Below, piece by piece: positions 28,161-39,200 of a stretch of DNA of 64,000 nt (position 1 is its first letter; every line of letters starts with the position of its first letter). Under the pieces are notes generated by a model. The model saw only the letters and a list, made by a program, of their open reading frames with translations. It was not told where the DNA came from and ran no database searches. Source of the DNA: Caulifigura coniformis. Lineage in GTDB: Bacteria > Planctomycetota > Planctomycetia > Planctomycetales > Planctomycetaceae. The stretch spans positions 4,042,314 to 4,106,313 of the forward strand of contig NZ_CP036271.1 of NCBI RefSeq assembly GCF_007745175.1, read 5' to 3'. Both the position numbers and the translations under genes were made by a program.

Positions 28161-29660
28161 TCACCCGACGCCGCGCTTGTTGTCGTAGGCATCGAGGTCG
28201 CGCATGAAGAGCGCGAGCGACGCCTGGAGCGTTTCGCGCTTGATCTTCCACTCGGGCGCATCCTCGGTGTACTTGCTGCAGTGATCCACGAGCAGCCGGT
28301 ACATGAATTTGAAGAGATGCCGCGGTGCACGGAGCCGATCGAACAGGGCGATCAGTTCGGCGTCGGTGATCGTCGGGTCAAAGAGGTCGCGAACTCCGGG
28401 CTTCTTCTCGGCGAGACGGGCGCAGGCCCGCACCCGATCGTTGGCGATGTCGAACAGCCCCTGCCCCGTCCACGTGAGGGCCGGAATCAGGTTTTGCTTG
28501 TCGAGTCGTGATCGCTCATAGAATTCCTTCTCCTGGCGGTTGAGGTATCCCACAACGGCCGACGGAAGCAGGAGCTTGAAGGCGATCCCCGGATGCTTCA
28601 GGAACTTGTTGTCGAACACGGGCCACAGGAGGTCCCGCATCCGTTCCGGAGAACCATTCACCAGGTGCGGTTCGTCAACCCGGTCGACGAGCACCACGAT
28701 GCTCGTGAATCCGAGCGTCCGCAAGACACCCTGCAGTTTCGTGAGCAGTTCGTAGCGATCGTCGCCCCGATTACTGGCCGGCAACGGCTGACCGATGATT
28801 TCCGATCGTTCGAAGAACGACAGGATGCGGCGGACGGCGAGCACCTGAAGATCGACGACCCGGACCTGCCGCGTGATGCGCCAGGACTTCCAGAGCACCC
28901 ACATCTGGTGCAGCAGGAACGGCGTCCACCCTGCGGCCACAATCACCCAGGCCCACCAGGTGGACAACATCGTGACGAGGTCGCTGAACCTATAGAAGCC
29001 GGCGACGACGCCCGCGGTGACGGCCAGACCCAGAATGCGATCCCACCAGGTCTTCCAGGTTCCGAACCGCAACTTCTTCTTGAGGGCAACCCATCGTCGC
29101 TTCGCGCCGATCTCACGGCTCGCGTCGTAACAGGCGGCCAGGAGCAGGATGTCCCGCTTCTGCGGCCGGGTGAGCGCGGCGACGGCGTCGGGGCTGATCG
29201 CCATCGAGTCGGGACCGCCGTCCTGTCCTTCCTTCCTCAAGGCATCCGCGAGGCGGGTCACTGCCAGTGAGAGGATCGCGTCCATGTGGTCCAGCAGACG
29301 CCACGACTGCAACGCCTTCTCGGGGCGCCGGCGGCGTCCGTTGAGCCGTTCGCGAAAGTTGTCGAGGAACGGGTTGAAGTCGTCGTACTCGACGATGAAC
29401 GCCCGGGCGGTCGGATTCTTCTGGTTGTATTGATCGAGCCGGCCGGTGAGCTGCAGCCGCATGGCGGTCTTGCCGCTCCCCTGCTCTCCGAAGACGACGG
29501 CGGTCGACGGGGTGGCGGGGTCGCCGTAGACCTTGTCCCAGGCGGGGTGGTACGTGCCCGTCAGGCAGTGTTCACGAAAGACCTTGTCCGATTGCGCATC
29601 TTCCTGTGCGAACGGGTTTTCCGTAATTCCGTAGTGATCGAGAAACTGATGAACCTTCAT
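28161..29660 (-). CDS. KAP-like P-loop ATPase with two internal membrane segments
   Basis: The 499-residue protein has Walker A GEQGSGKT at residues 58-65 and a Walker B-like strand SIVVLVDRVDE at about 319-330. Between them lie two hydrophobic segments (about 209-224 and 234-252, ILGLAVTAGVVAGFY and WWAWVIVAAGWTPFLL). A P-loop domain interrupted by a membrane hairpin is the defining layout of KAP-family NTPases, which are known or suspected in membrane-associated signalling and phage defence. The start at 29660 (MKVHQFLDHYGITENPF) excludes an Arg-rich upstream extension. The amidohydrolase gene begins 52 bases downstream. Family membership is inferred from architecture; the function is unknown. 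Confidence 0.65.
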   Translation of the reverse strand: MKVHQFLDHYGITENPFAQEDAQSDKVFREHCLTGTYHPAWDKVYGDPATPSTAVVFGEQGSGKTAMRLQLTGRLDQYNQKNPTARAFIVEYDDFNPFLDNFRERLNGRRRRPEKALQSWRLLDHMDAILSLAVTRLADALRKEGQDGGPDSMAISPDAVAALTRPQKRDILLLAACYDASREIGAKRRWVALKKKLRFGTWKTWWDRILGLAVTAGVVAGFYRFSDLVTMLSTWWAWVIVAAGWTPFLLHQMWVLWKSWRITRQVRVVDLQVLAVRRILSFFERSEIIGQPLPASNRGDDRYELLTKLQGVLRTLGFTSIVVLVDRVDEPHLVNGSPERMRDLLWPVFDNKFLKHPGIAFKLLLPSAVVGYLNRQEKEFYERSRLDKQNLIPALTWTGQGLFDIANDRVRACARLAEKKPGVRDLFDPTITDAELIALFDRLRAPRHLFKFMYRLLVDHCSKYTEDAPEWKIKRETLQASLALFMRDLDAYDNKRGVG

Positions 29661-29879
29661 GCCGGCTTTCCGCAAGCGACGTCGGGCGGCCCTCCATCCC
29701 GGTCGCGAATCAAAGTGTCCCGCGGGGGCTCCGCCCGTCGGTGAATTGCCGCCAGTGTCGCACGTTCGCCGTGCGGGACAATCGTAGGCTGGGAAATTGA
29801 GGCAGGATTTGCGGGTTTCCCGGCGGGAACGACGACGACGCCAGTCGTAGGTTCCCGGCATGGCCTCCACCAATGAATA

Positions 29880-29906
29880 ACGCCCGGTCTCTTTCGAGCC
29901 GGGCGT
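29880..29906 (-). terminator. Terminator-like hairpin after the Cys-rich protein gene
   Basis: ACGCCCGG (29880-29887) pairs with CCGGGCGT (29899-29906) with an 11-base loop. On the minus strand it lies 33 bases beyond the stop codon at 29940 and is followed by TATTCATTGG, a weak U-tract. Confidence 0.6.
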
Positions 29907-29939
29907 CATTGATGGGGGAGATTGTGACCGGTGGGACCG

Positions 29940-30602
29940 TTAGTTCAGGCGGACCATCGGGTCGTTCGCGATGTTGGTCTCCATGCCGGCAGGAGCATAT
30001 CCGGTGTTCATCATTTGGAAGTTCTGGCCTCCGAAGGTGCGGTTCGGGGCGACCTGGCCGAAGCTGGACGCTCCATTGAAGCCGGTGTTCATGTTCCCGT
30101 TGAAGCCGTTGTTGGTGTTCCAGGCCGGGGCCTGGTCAAGATTCAGGCTGGGAAGCGTGGAAGCTGTGGCCGGACGGTAGTTCGTGTTGCTGTAACCGAC
30201 AGCCGGGACACAGCCGTTCGGGCCGCACTGCATGCCGCCCGTGGGGCAAATCGTCTGGCAGCCGTTGGGGCCGCAGATCGTGCGGCACTGCGATGACTGA
30301 GCGCCGTGGATGCACTGCCCTGTCGGGCAGGTTCCAGTCGGGCAGGTCGCGGTCGGGTAGCTGGCGGTGTAAGGAGTCGTCGGGCAATTGCCGGTCGCAC
30401 AAGGGCTCACGCCGTAGTTGGTCGTATAGCTCCGGACGCCGCAGTTGCCGGTGGCACAGGGCTGGGTGTAAGCCGGAGCGGTGTAGACCGGGTAGCTCTG
30501 GTTGTAGCCGCCGAACAGGCCCTGGGCCTGAGCGGTCGGGGCGTTCAAGGAAATCATCGCGGCGGCAGCCGCACACAGGGTGGTCAGGCGGGTCACGTTC
30601 AT
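29940..30602 (-). CDS. Secreted Cys/Gly/Asn-rich repeat protein of unknown function
   Basis: The 220-residue product has a signal peptide (LCAAAAAMISLNAPTAQA). Residues of about 28-130 are built from short CxTGxC or CGPNGC units: PCATGNCGV, PCATGNCPT, TCPTGTCPTGQC, CGPNGCQTICPTG and QCGPNGC, separated by Tyr/Thr/Pro-rich stretches. The second half is Asn/Gly/Phe-rich and lacks cysteine. Paired cysteines two to four residues apart suggest disulfide cross-links or metal binding in the envelope. I recognise no family. The gene stands alone with its own terminator-like hairpin and GAAAGAGAG before its ATG. A structural cell-surface protein is only a guess. Confidence 0.75.
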   Translation of the reverse strand: MNVTRLTTLCAAAAAMISLNAPTAQAQGLFGGYNQSYPVYTAPAYTQPCATGNCGVRSYTTNYGVSPCATGNCPTTPYTASYPTATCPTGTCPTGQCIHGAQSSQCRTICGPNGCQTICPTGGMQCGPNGCVPAVGYSNTNYRPATASTLPSLNLDQAPAWNTNNGFNGNMNTGFNGASSFGQVAPNRTFGGQNFQMMNTGYAPAGMETNIANDPMVRLN

Positions 30603-30931
30603 TGGATCTCTCTTTCACCGCGAGGGCGCTGGGGAACTCATCGTTCTGTGCAGTCGAAGTTGACTGTTGACGAAACGAGGAATCGCGAAGCGCGTGCCGA
30701 AACGATGAAGTGCCTGTTGAGAGCCCGGCTGGACAAGCTGCGTAAACCCTGCGGCCACCCAGACGACCGCGTTCGAATCGGCTTGATGACTCGCGCCGTC
30801 ACAGCGATGAATTGAGCCGTGAAACGCGTGCCGAAATTACAACGGCGCACGACGACTTACGGAAGGAAACGACAATTCGCTATCGATCCTGCGCTGGGAT
30901 TTGCCTTGCACAACCGGCGGAAGCTGCCGAT
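30603..30931. other. Intergenic region between the Cys-rich protein gene and thrC
   Basis: This 329-base region lies upstream of the Cys-rich protein gene and downstream of thrC, both on the minus strand. The 11-base string GCGTGCCGAAA occurs twice, near 30697 and 30826. No convincing gene, terminator or promoter pair was found; short frames here are antisense or lack a start context. Confidence 0.4.
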
Positions 30932-32329
<1,398 letters not shown>

Positions 32330-32755
32330 TGGTTCGCGAATCTGTTCACAAAAAGTCAACTGGCCGGTCGTCGTCGGCAGGACTGCATGATAGCGACTGC
32401 CGTCGGAGGACATGCCCCTGGACACGGGAAAATCAAATGAGGGGCGCGGTCATCGAATTCCGTTGCCTCAGAGGGGCGAAATCGACGGCGGGAACCGCGA
32501 CGGAGCAAGAAGGGCGCGACGACCTGTGGGCTGTCCCTCAGGTCCTGTTTTCCCTGGGCAATCCGTGGGTGGACGGGCGCAATGATTCCGGGCTTGCCGT
32601 TGAGGACCGGCCGGCTGGAACCGGGTGTGAAACGGGCTTGCCCTGATCGTGCTCATCCTTCCCTCCACCAGACCGTGCGGGATTGCGCACGGAACTGCAG
32701 TGGAGAGCGGACATTGTCCGGCGGGCTTGATGTCCCTGAAACGAAAGCGGTTCCG
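32330..32755. other. Intergenic region between thrC and the rhomboid gene
   Basis: These 426 bases lie between two minus-strand genes. A perfect 7-bp hairpin CCGTGCG/CGCACGG (32673-32692) lies 64 bases past the rhomboid stop, without a U-tract. TTGACTTTTTGTG on the minus strand lies only about 25 bases before the thrC ATG, too close to be its -35 box. No gene could be supported. Confidence 0.4.
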
Positions 32756-33631
32756 TCACAGGAACGTGACAAGACCGTACAGGATGCCGACGGCGAGCCC
32801 GGTCGCGTGCGCGCCATTGGCGATGGGAAGCAGCCCGGAAAAACAGATCAGAGTCCAGACCCAGAACATGATGTGGAGTGACCGGGGGACGTGAAAACGG
32901 GTTTCGGGCTGGAGAAGCGATTTCATCCAGACATAGCCGTAGAGGGCGTAGCCCACGCCGGAGAGGCCACAGAACATGGGGCCGGCCCAGGCGTACTGGG
33001 CGAGATTGGATGCGCCGGCGCTGAGGATCGTCAGCCCGGCGAGCCGCCATGTTCCCCGGATGCGCTCGACGACGCTCGCGCAGACGTAGAACCATTGCAG
33101 GTTGAAGATGATGTGCAGGATGTGGCCGTGAATCAGCGCGGGCGTGAACAGACGCCAGACTTCTCCACGGGAGACCCAGAGGAGCGGGTTGTCGTCGGCC
33201 GGCGACCATGAGGCTCCTTCGGCGCTGACGTTGAGCGGAATGATCGCGAGTGCTCGGGAGAACTGCGTGGGGACGTGGAAGAAGCCGGTCAGTAGGGTGG
33301 CCGCGATGGACAGGACACAGATGAGGACTGTCCAGGGCTCGGGCGAAAATGTTGCGAGCCGCGAAGGGCGACGCGGCGCGGTCGGCGTCGTGGTCCGCGG
33401 TGCGGCGACCTCAGGAGTGGGGGCCGGCGGCGGGATGTCGATCGGGACGAACTCGCCGCGCTCATAGCGCTCGAGAACCTTCCGGATCTCTTCGACTCGA
33501 TCTTCGTCGTACAGCCAGAATTCCGTTCCGGCGGCCGTCTGGTCGCGGCGGGCCTCGAGGCCCAGAGACTCGAGGTGGTGTGCAAACTGATCTGCAGCGG
33601 CTTTGCTTGTCAGGAGACCGAGACGACGCAT
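32756..33631 (-). CDS. Rhomboid-family intramembrane serine protease
   Basis: The 291-residue product has a soluble N-terminal domain resembling the GlpG cytoplasmic domain (LGLLTSKAAADQFAHHLESL), a Pro-rich linker and about six membrane helices. The catalytic serine is in GLSGVG (Ser224) and the partner histidine in NGAHATG (His275). The upstream motif HGHILHIIFNLQWFY matches the rhomboid HxxxN region. These enzymes cleave membrane proteins within the bilayer. The start at 33631 is chosen because the long upstream extension (to 34426) is antisense to the M28 peptidase gene. It is transcribed divergently from that gene, with 243 bases between. Confidence 0.9.
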   Translation of the reverse strand: MRRLGLLTSKAAADQFAHHLESLGLEARRDQTAAGTEFWLYDEDRVEEIRKVLERYERGEFVPIDIPPPAPTPEVAAPRTTTPTAPRRPSRLATFSPEPWTVLICVLSIAATLLTGFFHVPTQFSRALAIIPLNVSAEGASWSPADDNPLLWVSRGEVWRLFTPALIHGHILHIIFNLQWFYVCASVVERIRGTWRLAGLTILSAGASNLAQYAWAGPMFCGLSGVGYALYGYVWMKSLLQPETRFHVPRSLHIMFWVWTLICFSGLLPIANGAHATGLAVGILYGLVTFL

Positions 33632-33874
33632 GAAATCGGATTCCGGGTGATCTTCCGCTGCCAGAGTCCATCGGAACTGCGCAGCGGAAAAGAGACAAGA
33701 TAGTGAAACGCGCGCAAGCGACCTAGAATCAGCCCGAAGCTTGTCACTTTTCGTCGCACGACCGCAGGCATTCCGCCCCGGCAGACTGGCCGAGTTCCCA
33801 CGACGCCGAGCTGCCGGCGGAGCAGCGGGCTGGCGACGGAGTCTCCGCTTTCCCGATCGACGATTGCATTGCCA

Positions 33875-35887
33875 ATGACCTTCGCAGATGGGTTTTCCGG
33901 CCGGGCATGCCGCCTGGTCCTTGCTTTGGCGATTGCGGCCTGCACGCCCCTTTTGGTGGTGGCCGAGGATGCATCGGCCATCGGGCGACTGAAACAGGAC
34001 CTTCAGACGATCGCCTCCGACGAATACGAAGGGCGCGGAATCGGAACGCACGGTCTCGATCTGGCGGCCGACTATGTGCGTCGTGAATTCGCCGCGGCGG
34101 GGCTGGAAATGAACGCGGTCGACGACGGCGCGTTCCAGACGTTCGAAGTGCTCGACAAGGTGGAACTGGGAAGTCCCAACGAACTCGTGCTGACGGGCCC
34201 GGACGGCGCGAGAAAGATCCAGACGCTGGATACCGATTTCCGGCCGATGTCGATCAGCGGCTCCGGTGAGACCGCTGCCCCGCTGGTGTTCGCGGGATAT
34301 GGAATCGAGTCGAAGGATCCGCCATACGACGACTTCGAGGGACTCGACGTGAAGGGGAAGACGGTCGTCATGCTGAGGCGGACGCCGCAGCAGGACCGGC
34401 ATGACGGCTTGTTCGGCGGGCCGCATTCGCGCTCGGCGCGCGTCGCCGCGTTGAAGACCAAGCTGAGCAATGCCCAGCGGCGAGGCGCGGCCGCGGTCGT
34501 GCTGGTGAACGACGGATATACGGGGGAGTCCGCACGGGCCGATCTGCAGGAGAAACTCGGCAAGGCCAAGGATGCGATCGTGGCGGCGGCCGAGCCGTTC
34601 GCCAGCGAAAGCGACAGTTCACAGACGACCGAACGAAAGACCCTGACGGACGCCATGACGCACCTGAAGCGGCTGAATGAGCAGATCGCGGCTCATGACA
34701 GCGATCCGCTCGACAAGTTTGGAAGCAATGGCACTCCTTCGACGGGAGCGATCCCGGTCCTGCAGGTGAAGCGGGCGGTGATCGATGGTGTGGTGTTTGC
34801 GACGCTCGGGAAGCGCCTGGCGGACATCGAAAAGCAGATCGATGAGACGGGGAAGCCGGCGAGCGCTCCGCTCACGAACTGGACTGCGGAGATCACCGCC
34901 AGCGTCGACATGAAGATGGCGTCGGTGAAGAACGTCATCGGCGTGTCGCCGGGCAAGGGATCGCTGGCGAACGAGACGGTGGTCGTCGGCGCCCACTATG
35001 ACCACCTGGGATATGGCGGAGACGGATCGCTGCAGGTCGGATCGCGGGACATTCACAACGGGGCTGACGACAACGCCTCCGGAACGGTATCGCTGCTGGA
35101 ACTGGCGAGGCGGGTCAAACGCCTGGACTCCCCTTCCCGCCGGCGGATCGTATTCATTGCTTTCACCGGCGAAGAGCGCGGCCTGCTGGGATCGGCAGCG
35201 TACGTCCGAACCCCTGCTTTTCCGCTGGAGTCGACGGTTGCGATGATCAACCTCGACATGGTCGGTCGGCTGAAGGACGACAAACTGACGGTGTTCGGGA
35301 CCGACACGTCGAAGGAGTGGAATTCCGTGATCGACAAGGCGGCCGGCGAGTACTCGCTGCAGATCATCAAGAAGCCCGAGGGCTTCGGCCCGAGCGATCA
35401 CTCTTCGTTCTATGCGAAACAGATTCCGGTGCTGCACCTGTTTACGGGAACGCACATGGAGTACCACCGGCCGAATGACGACTGGCCGTTGATCAACTAC
35501 GAAGGAATGGAACGCGTCGTGCGATTCACGGAGCAGTTGATCGATTGGGCGGCCACGTCCACGGCCCGTCCGACGTACGTGCAGGTGGCCGGGCGCGCGG
35601 CGCTTGAACGCACCGGAAGCCGTCCCTATTTCGGCAGCGTTCCCGACTTTGGAACTGCTGAAAAGGGCTACGCGATCAGCGGCGTGAGTGCTGGCAGCCC
35701 TGCAGAAAAGGGGGGGCTGAAAGGGGGAGACCTGATCGTCAAGCTGGGGGACGAGATGATCACCGGGCTGGAAGACTTCGACCTGGTGCTACGGAAGTTC
35801 TCCGCGGGTCAGCAGATTGACGTCGTCGTGAAACGCGGCGGGATGGAACTCACATTGAAGGTGACGCTCGCCGCCTCCCGTGAGTAG
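33875..35887 (+). CDS. M28-family zinc aminopeptidase with PA and PDZ domains
   Basis: The 670-residue exported product begins with a signal peptide (LVLALAIAACTPLLVVAED). A PA domain insert is present around residues 90-300 (FAGYGIESKDPPYDDFEGLD). The M28 core shows the zinc ligands in VVGAHYDHLGYG, HNGADDNASGT, FTGEERGLLGS and INLDMVGRL, and the last histidine in PVLHLFTGTHMEYH. A C-terminal PDZ domain follows (GVSAGSPAEKGGLKGGDLIV). It probably removes N-terminal residues from peptides in the periplasm. A TTG two codons upstream is a possible but unlikely start. The next gene starts 24 bases later, on the same strand. Confidence 0.92.
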   Translation: MTFADGFSGRACRLVLALAIAACTPLLVVAEDASAIGRLKQDLQTIASDEYEGRGIGTHGLDLAADYVRREFAAAGLEMNAVDDGAFQTFEVLDKVELGSPNELVLTGPDGARKIQTLDTDFRPMSISGSGETAAPLVFAGYGIESKDPPYDDFEGLDVKGKTVVMLRRTPQQDRHDGLFGGPHSRSARVAALKTKLSNAQRRGAAAVVLVNDGYTGESARADLQEKLGKAKDAIVAAAEPFASESDSSQTTERKTLTDAMTHLKRLNEQIAAHDSDPLDKFGSNGTPSTGAIPVLQVKRAVIDGVVFATLGKRLADIEKQIDETGKPASAPLTNWTAEITASVDMKMASVKNVIGVSPGKGSLANETVVVGAHYDHLGYGGDGSLQVGSRDIHNGADDNASGTVSLLELARRVKRLDSPSRRRIVFIAFTGEERGLLGSAAYVRTPAFPLESTVAMINLDMVGRLKDDKLTVFGTDTSKEWNSVIDKAAGEYSLQIIKKPEGFGPSDHSSFYAKQIPVLHLFTGTHMEYHRPNDDWPLINYEGMERVVRFTEQLIDWAATSTARPTYVQVAGRAALERTGSRPYFGSVPDFGTAEKGYAISGVSAGSPAEKGGLKGGDLIVKLGDEMITGLEDFDLVLRKFSAGQQIDVVVKRGGMELTLKVTLAASRE

Positions 35888-35911
35888 CGCGAGCCCGACC
35901 GATGCAGGCGC

Positions 35912-36889
35912 ATGATGGCCGATGAACGGAAAGTGTTGATCACCGACGCCCCGTGGGGAGACGTCGCGATCGAAAGCGCGATCCTGAAACCGCATGGCGT
36001 GAGCGTGATCGCGGCGCCGAACGGCAGGGAGTCGACGTTGGCGGAACAGGCGAGCGACGTCGACGCGATCGCGACGTGCTGGGCGAAAGTGACATCGGCC
36101 GTCATCAATGCGGCCGCGCGTTGCCGCCATATCGCCCGCATGGGGATCGGCCTCGATAATATCGACGTCGCCAGCGCGACCGCGCGGGGCATGCTGGTGA
36201 CGAACGTGCCTGACTACTGCGTCGAGGAAGTGGCCGATCATGCGATGGCACTGCTCCTTGCGAGCGTGCGCAACGTCGGCTTCTTTCATCACCGGATCAA
36301 GACGGGGGAGTATGACCTGAAGGCCGGCGCGCCGATGCACCGTCTCTCGGGCAGGACGCTGGGGCTGATCGGTTTCGGCAAGACGGCGCGAGCGGTTTTT
36401 CAGCGGGCGAAGGGGTTCGGGCTGCGGGTGATTGCCGCGTCGGCGAGCGGGAACGACTACGGAACGGGCTGCCGGATGGTTTCGCTCGATGAATTGCTCG
36501 CGGAGAGCGACCTGATTTCGATTCACGCCCCGCTGACGCCGGAGACGCGGCACCTCGTGAACCGGGGGACGCTGGCGCGATGCCGGAGAGGGGTCTTTCT
36601 CGTCAATACGTCGCGCGGGGGGCTGATCGACCAATCCGCCCTGCAGGAGGCCCTTGAATCGGGCCAGGTGGCCGGTGCGGGACTGGATGTCTTCGACCCT
36701 GAGCCACCGGACGTGAGCCAGCCGCTGCTGCGGAACGAGCGCGTGATCGCGACTCCTCATGCGGCGTTTGTTTCGGAGGAATCGCTTGTCGAGCTTCGGG
36801 AACGGGTGGCGCGGCAGATTGCGGATGTGCTCGAAGGAAGAACTCCGCCGCACGTGGTGAATGGCCTTCGCGTCGGCGACGGACCGTGA
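35912..36889 (+). CDS. C-terminal-binding-protein-type D-2-hydroxyacid dehydrogenase
   Basis: The 325-residue NAD-dependent dehydrogenase has the pattern RMGIGLDNIDVASATARGM, the CtBP-like VPDYCVEEVADHAMALLLA and the Rossmann stretch GRTLGLIGFGKTARAVFQRA. The catalytic Arg/Glu/His set lies in NTSRGGLID, DVFDPEPP and TPHAAFVSEES. Bacterial members reduce 2-keto acids or oxidise 2-hydroxyacids; the CtBP-like branch in bacteria has no well-defined substrate. It follows the M28 peptidase gene by 24 bases. The start could be either of two adjacent ATG codons (35912 or 35915). Confidence 0.88.
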   Translation: MMADERKVLITDAPWGDVAIESAILKPHGVSVIAAPNGRESTLAEQASDVDAIATCWAKVTSAVINAAARCRHIARMGIGLDNIDVASATARGMLVTNVPDYCVEEVADHAMALLLASVRNVGFFHHRIKTGEYDLKAGAPMHRLSGRTLGLIGFGKTARAVFQRAKGFGLRVIAASASGNDYGTGCRMVSLDELLAESDLISIHAPLTPETRHLVNRGTLARCRRGVFLVNTSRGGLIDQSALQEALESGQVAGAGLDVFDPEPPDVSQPLLRNERVIATPHAAFVSEESLVELRERVARQIADVLEGRTPPHVVNGLRVGDGP

Positions 36890-36927
36890 CCTCAGGTTGA
36901 GTCACTTCCACTCAGCGAGACGCGAGA

Positions 36928-38943
36928 TCAATTCCCTGCGGGAGACGATGACGTGGTCACTGGCTCGGGCTCGGCCGACTTGAAGTAGGCGTCCTTCGCG
37001 TACTGCCGCGCTTCGTACTTCTCATTCGCCTGCCGATAGGCATCGGCCTGCCACGGGCCTTCGTGGAGGGAAATGTGGTTCATTTCCAGCACGCGGCCGG
37101 TGCGATAGTGCAGTTCGAGGAGCGAGGTGTTGTATTCGATGAGCGACTGGATGTACTGGACTTCGGCGCGGGCCTGCATGTCCTTGGCGCGGAGGACCGA
37201 TTCGAGCTGCGTGCGGCGGGAATCGGCCTGGTACTGCCGGTCGAGCGACTCGGCCCGTTCGAGGGAGGTGATCCAGCGGTTGTACGAGTTCTGGGCGGTG
37301 AGGTACGTGCGGTCGAGGGCGCGGAAGGCCGCGGCGACCTCGTGCGAGATTTCCTTCTCCTGCTCTTCCAGGAGCATCGTCGCCTTGGCTTTCCGGAGTT
37401 CCAGGTTGCGGACCTGGGCGAGGGCGAATCGCCGACCGACGGGGACGGAGAACTCGACGCCGACATTCCAGCCGTCGCGATCGCCCTGGAGCAGGTTGTC
37501 GTAGGCGTTGCCGAGATTCTGACCCGGCGCACCGCCATTGGTGGGACCGAGCAGGTTGTTTCCGAATCCGTTGAGCTGATAGCCGCCGACGAGATCAAGC
37601 CGCGGCATGGTGAGGTTGTCGGCGGCGAGGAGCTGGAGCGACAGGCTTTTCACGACCCATTTCTGCCGCCGGATTTCGGGCCGGCGAGCGAGAGCGTCGC
37701 GGAGGCAGTTGGCCCAGTCGGGGAGGATTTCGGCCGAGATCGGTTCATCGGCCGGCCGGATGATGCGGCCGTCGCTGATGGGGAGACCGAGCAGTCGGCG
37801 AAGCTGGGCTTCGGTGGAATACATGTTGTCGCGAGCGGCGAGCAGTCGGGCCTCGGTTTCGAAGCAGAGGTCGCGGGCTTCGGCGTTTTCGACGCCGCCG
37901 CCTCCGGGGCCTTCGACCCTGGTGCGGTTCTCCACGATCGTCCAGGCCTGTGCGGTTTCCGTGAGGAGCCGTTCTTCGACATCGAGCGCACGGTAGGCGA
38001 GGCTGAGCTGCCAGTAGAGAGTCTCGACGTCGCGGATGAAGTCGTGGATCGACTGCTCGAAGTCGGCGACGGCGATGTCGTTATTGATTCGCGAGATGAT
38101 GACGCCCTGCTGGACACCCGTGACGCCCTGGATGTTGGTGGAGACGGGGCCGGCGATGCGGGTGAACTCCACTCCCCCGCCGGCCAGCAGGGGCTGGCGA
38201 TACTCGGCGCGGAGGAGACCTGTGTAGACGGAGGGGAACAGGCGGGCGGAGGTGTTGTTGGCGCTATAGTCCCACGAATGGACCACGCCGACCTGAGCGC
38301 CGTTGGCCAGCCGTTTCTGGAGGCCTGAGCTGAAGTTGGCGGTGTCTTCATCAAGCGTGTCGCCCGGCTGCAGGCCTCCCGAGGTGAACAGGTTGTTCTG
38401 GATCGTGCGGTTCGTGCCCCAGGTCATCGAGGTGGTGAACTGGGCATCGAATTCGGAGAGGGCCGCTTCGACTCCGCGCTGACCGTAGAGGACCCCCGTC
38501 TCCTGGATGGCAGGATCGAGCGTGGTGGGCATGAAATCAGGATTGCTGAAGAGGGGATTGCCCGGCGACAGGAAGGCCCCGCTCTGCCGGATAATGCGGC
38601 TGTTCTTGAGGGCGATGTGGACGGCTTCGGTGAGGGTGAGGTCCCACACGTCGTCGACGCGCGTGCCGCGAAGGCGATGGGGCTCCATCGCATATTCGGA
38701 GACGGCGACGCCGGGATCGAAGACTTCGGCGTGGGCGATCCTGGTGGAATCGGCGATGTACTCGGCGGGAGCCGGGTCGCCCAGGAAGTGCTTCTTCACC
38801 GGGGCGGGATACTTGCAGGAATAGAGGAGCTGCAGGGAGACGCACAGGGCGACGATCACGACGCGACGGGCCGGCTGAGGGCGCACTACCCCCCGCGCGG
38901 ATCGGTCGCTCGATCTCGAATGTTCATCGCCCTGACAACGCAT
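36928..38943 (-). CDS. TolC-family outer-membrane efflux protein
   Basis: The 671-residue product starts with a basic region and a lipoprotein-like signal (VIVALCVSLQLLYSC). Two TolC-like repeats follow, rich in long amphipathic helices (AEARDLCFETEARLLAARDN, VAAAFRALDRTYLTAQNSYN and the late SLIEYNTSLLELHYRTG). Such proteins form trimeric channels across the outer membrane and periplasm for efflux or type I secretion. The N-terminal 150 residues before the first repeat are longer than in E. coli TolC. No pump or adaptor gene is adjacent; the nearest adaptor-like gene is at 43056-44183 on the same strand. Confidence 0.88.
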   Translation of the reverse strand: MRCQGDEHSRSSDRSARGVVRPQPARRVVIVALCVSLQLLYSCKYPAPVKKHFLGDPAPAEYIADSTRIAHAEVFDPGVAVSEYAMEPHRLRGTRVDDVWDLTLTEAVHIALKNSRIIRQSGAFLSPGNPLFSNPDFMPTTLDPAIQETGVLYGQRGVEAALSEFDAQFTTSMTWGTNRTIQNNLFTSGGLQPGDTLDEDTANFSSGLQKRLANGAQVGVVHSWDYSANNTSARLFPSVYTGLLRAEYRQPLLAGGGVEFTRIAGPVSTNIQGVTGVQQGVIISRINNDIAVADFEQSIHDFIRDVETLYWQLSLAYRALDVEERLLTETAQAWTIVENRTRVEGPGGGGVENAEARDLCFETEARLLAARDNMYSTEAQLRRLLGLPISDGRIIRPADEPISAEILPDWANCLRDALARRPEIRRQKWVVKSLSLQLLAADNLTMPRLDLVGGYQLNGFGNNLLGPTNGGAPGQNLGNAYDNLLQGDRDGWNVGVEFSVPVGRRFALAQVRNLELRKAKATMLLEEQEKEISHEVAAAFRALDRTYLTAQNSYNRWITSLERAESLDRQYQADSRRTQLESVLRAKDMQARAEVQYIQSLIEYNTSLLELHYRTGRVLEMNHISLHEGPWQADAYRQANEKYEARQYAKDAYFKSAEPEPVTTSSSPAGN

Positions 38944-39200
38944 CCAGTGGCCCCCTCCTGCGTTCTCGCCCCGATCGGCACTCCGTGCCGACTTGTGAAG
39001 CTGGGGTCTTTAACTTGACGCCGCGACATGGCGCGGGAACTCCGATGGTTCCTGCGGTATCACCTGTATCGGTTTTCCGGGGCGGAACATCGACGCGCCA
39101 GCGCGCAGTGCGGCCGACATTTTCGTTAAAAGCGGACATCCCGACCCAGTTCGCCCAGTCGCACGGGAGCGACCGGAAAGATCTGCCGAAGGGGGCAGCC

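Noticed and set aside
30765-30785. GCGTTCGAATCGG, another T-loop-like string
   Set aside because: Flanking bases do not form a T-stem and no cloverleaf can be drawn around it.
32673-32692. CCGTGCG/CGCACGG hairpin downstream of the rhomboid gene
   Set aside because: There is no U-tract on the minus strand; it is mentioned only in the intergenic entry.
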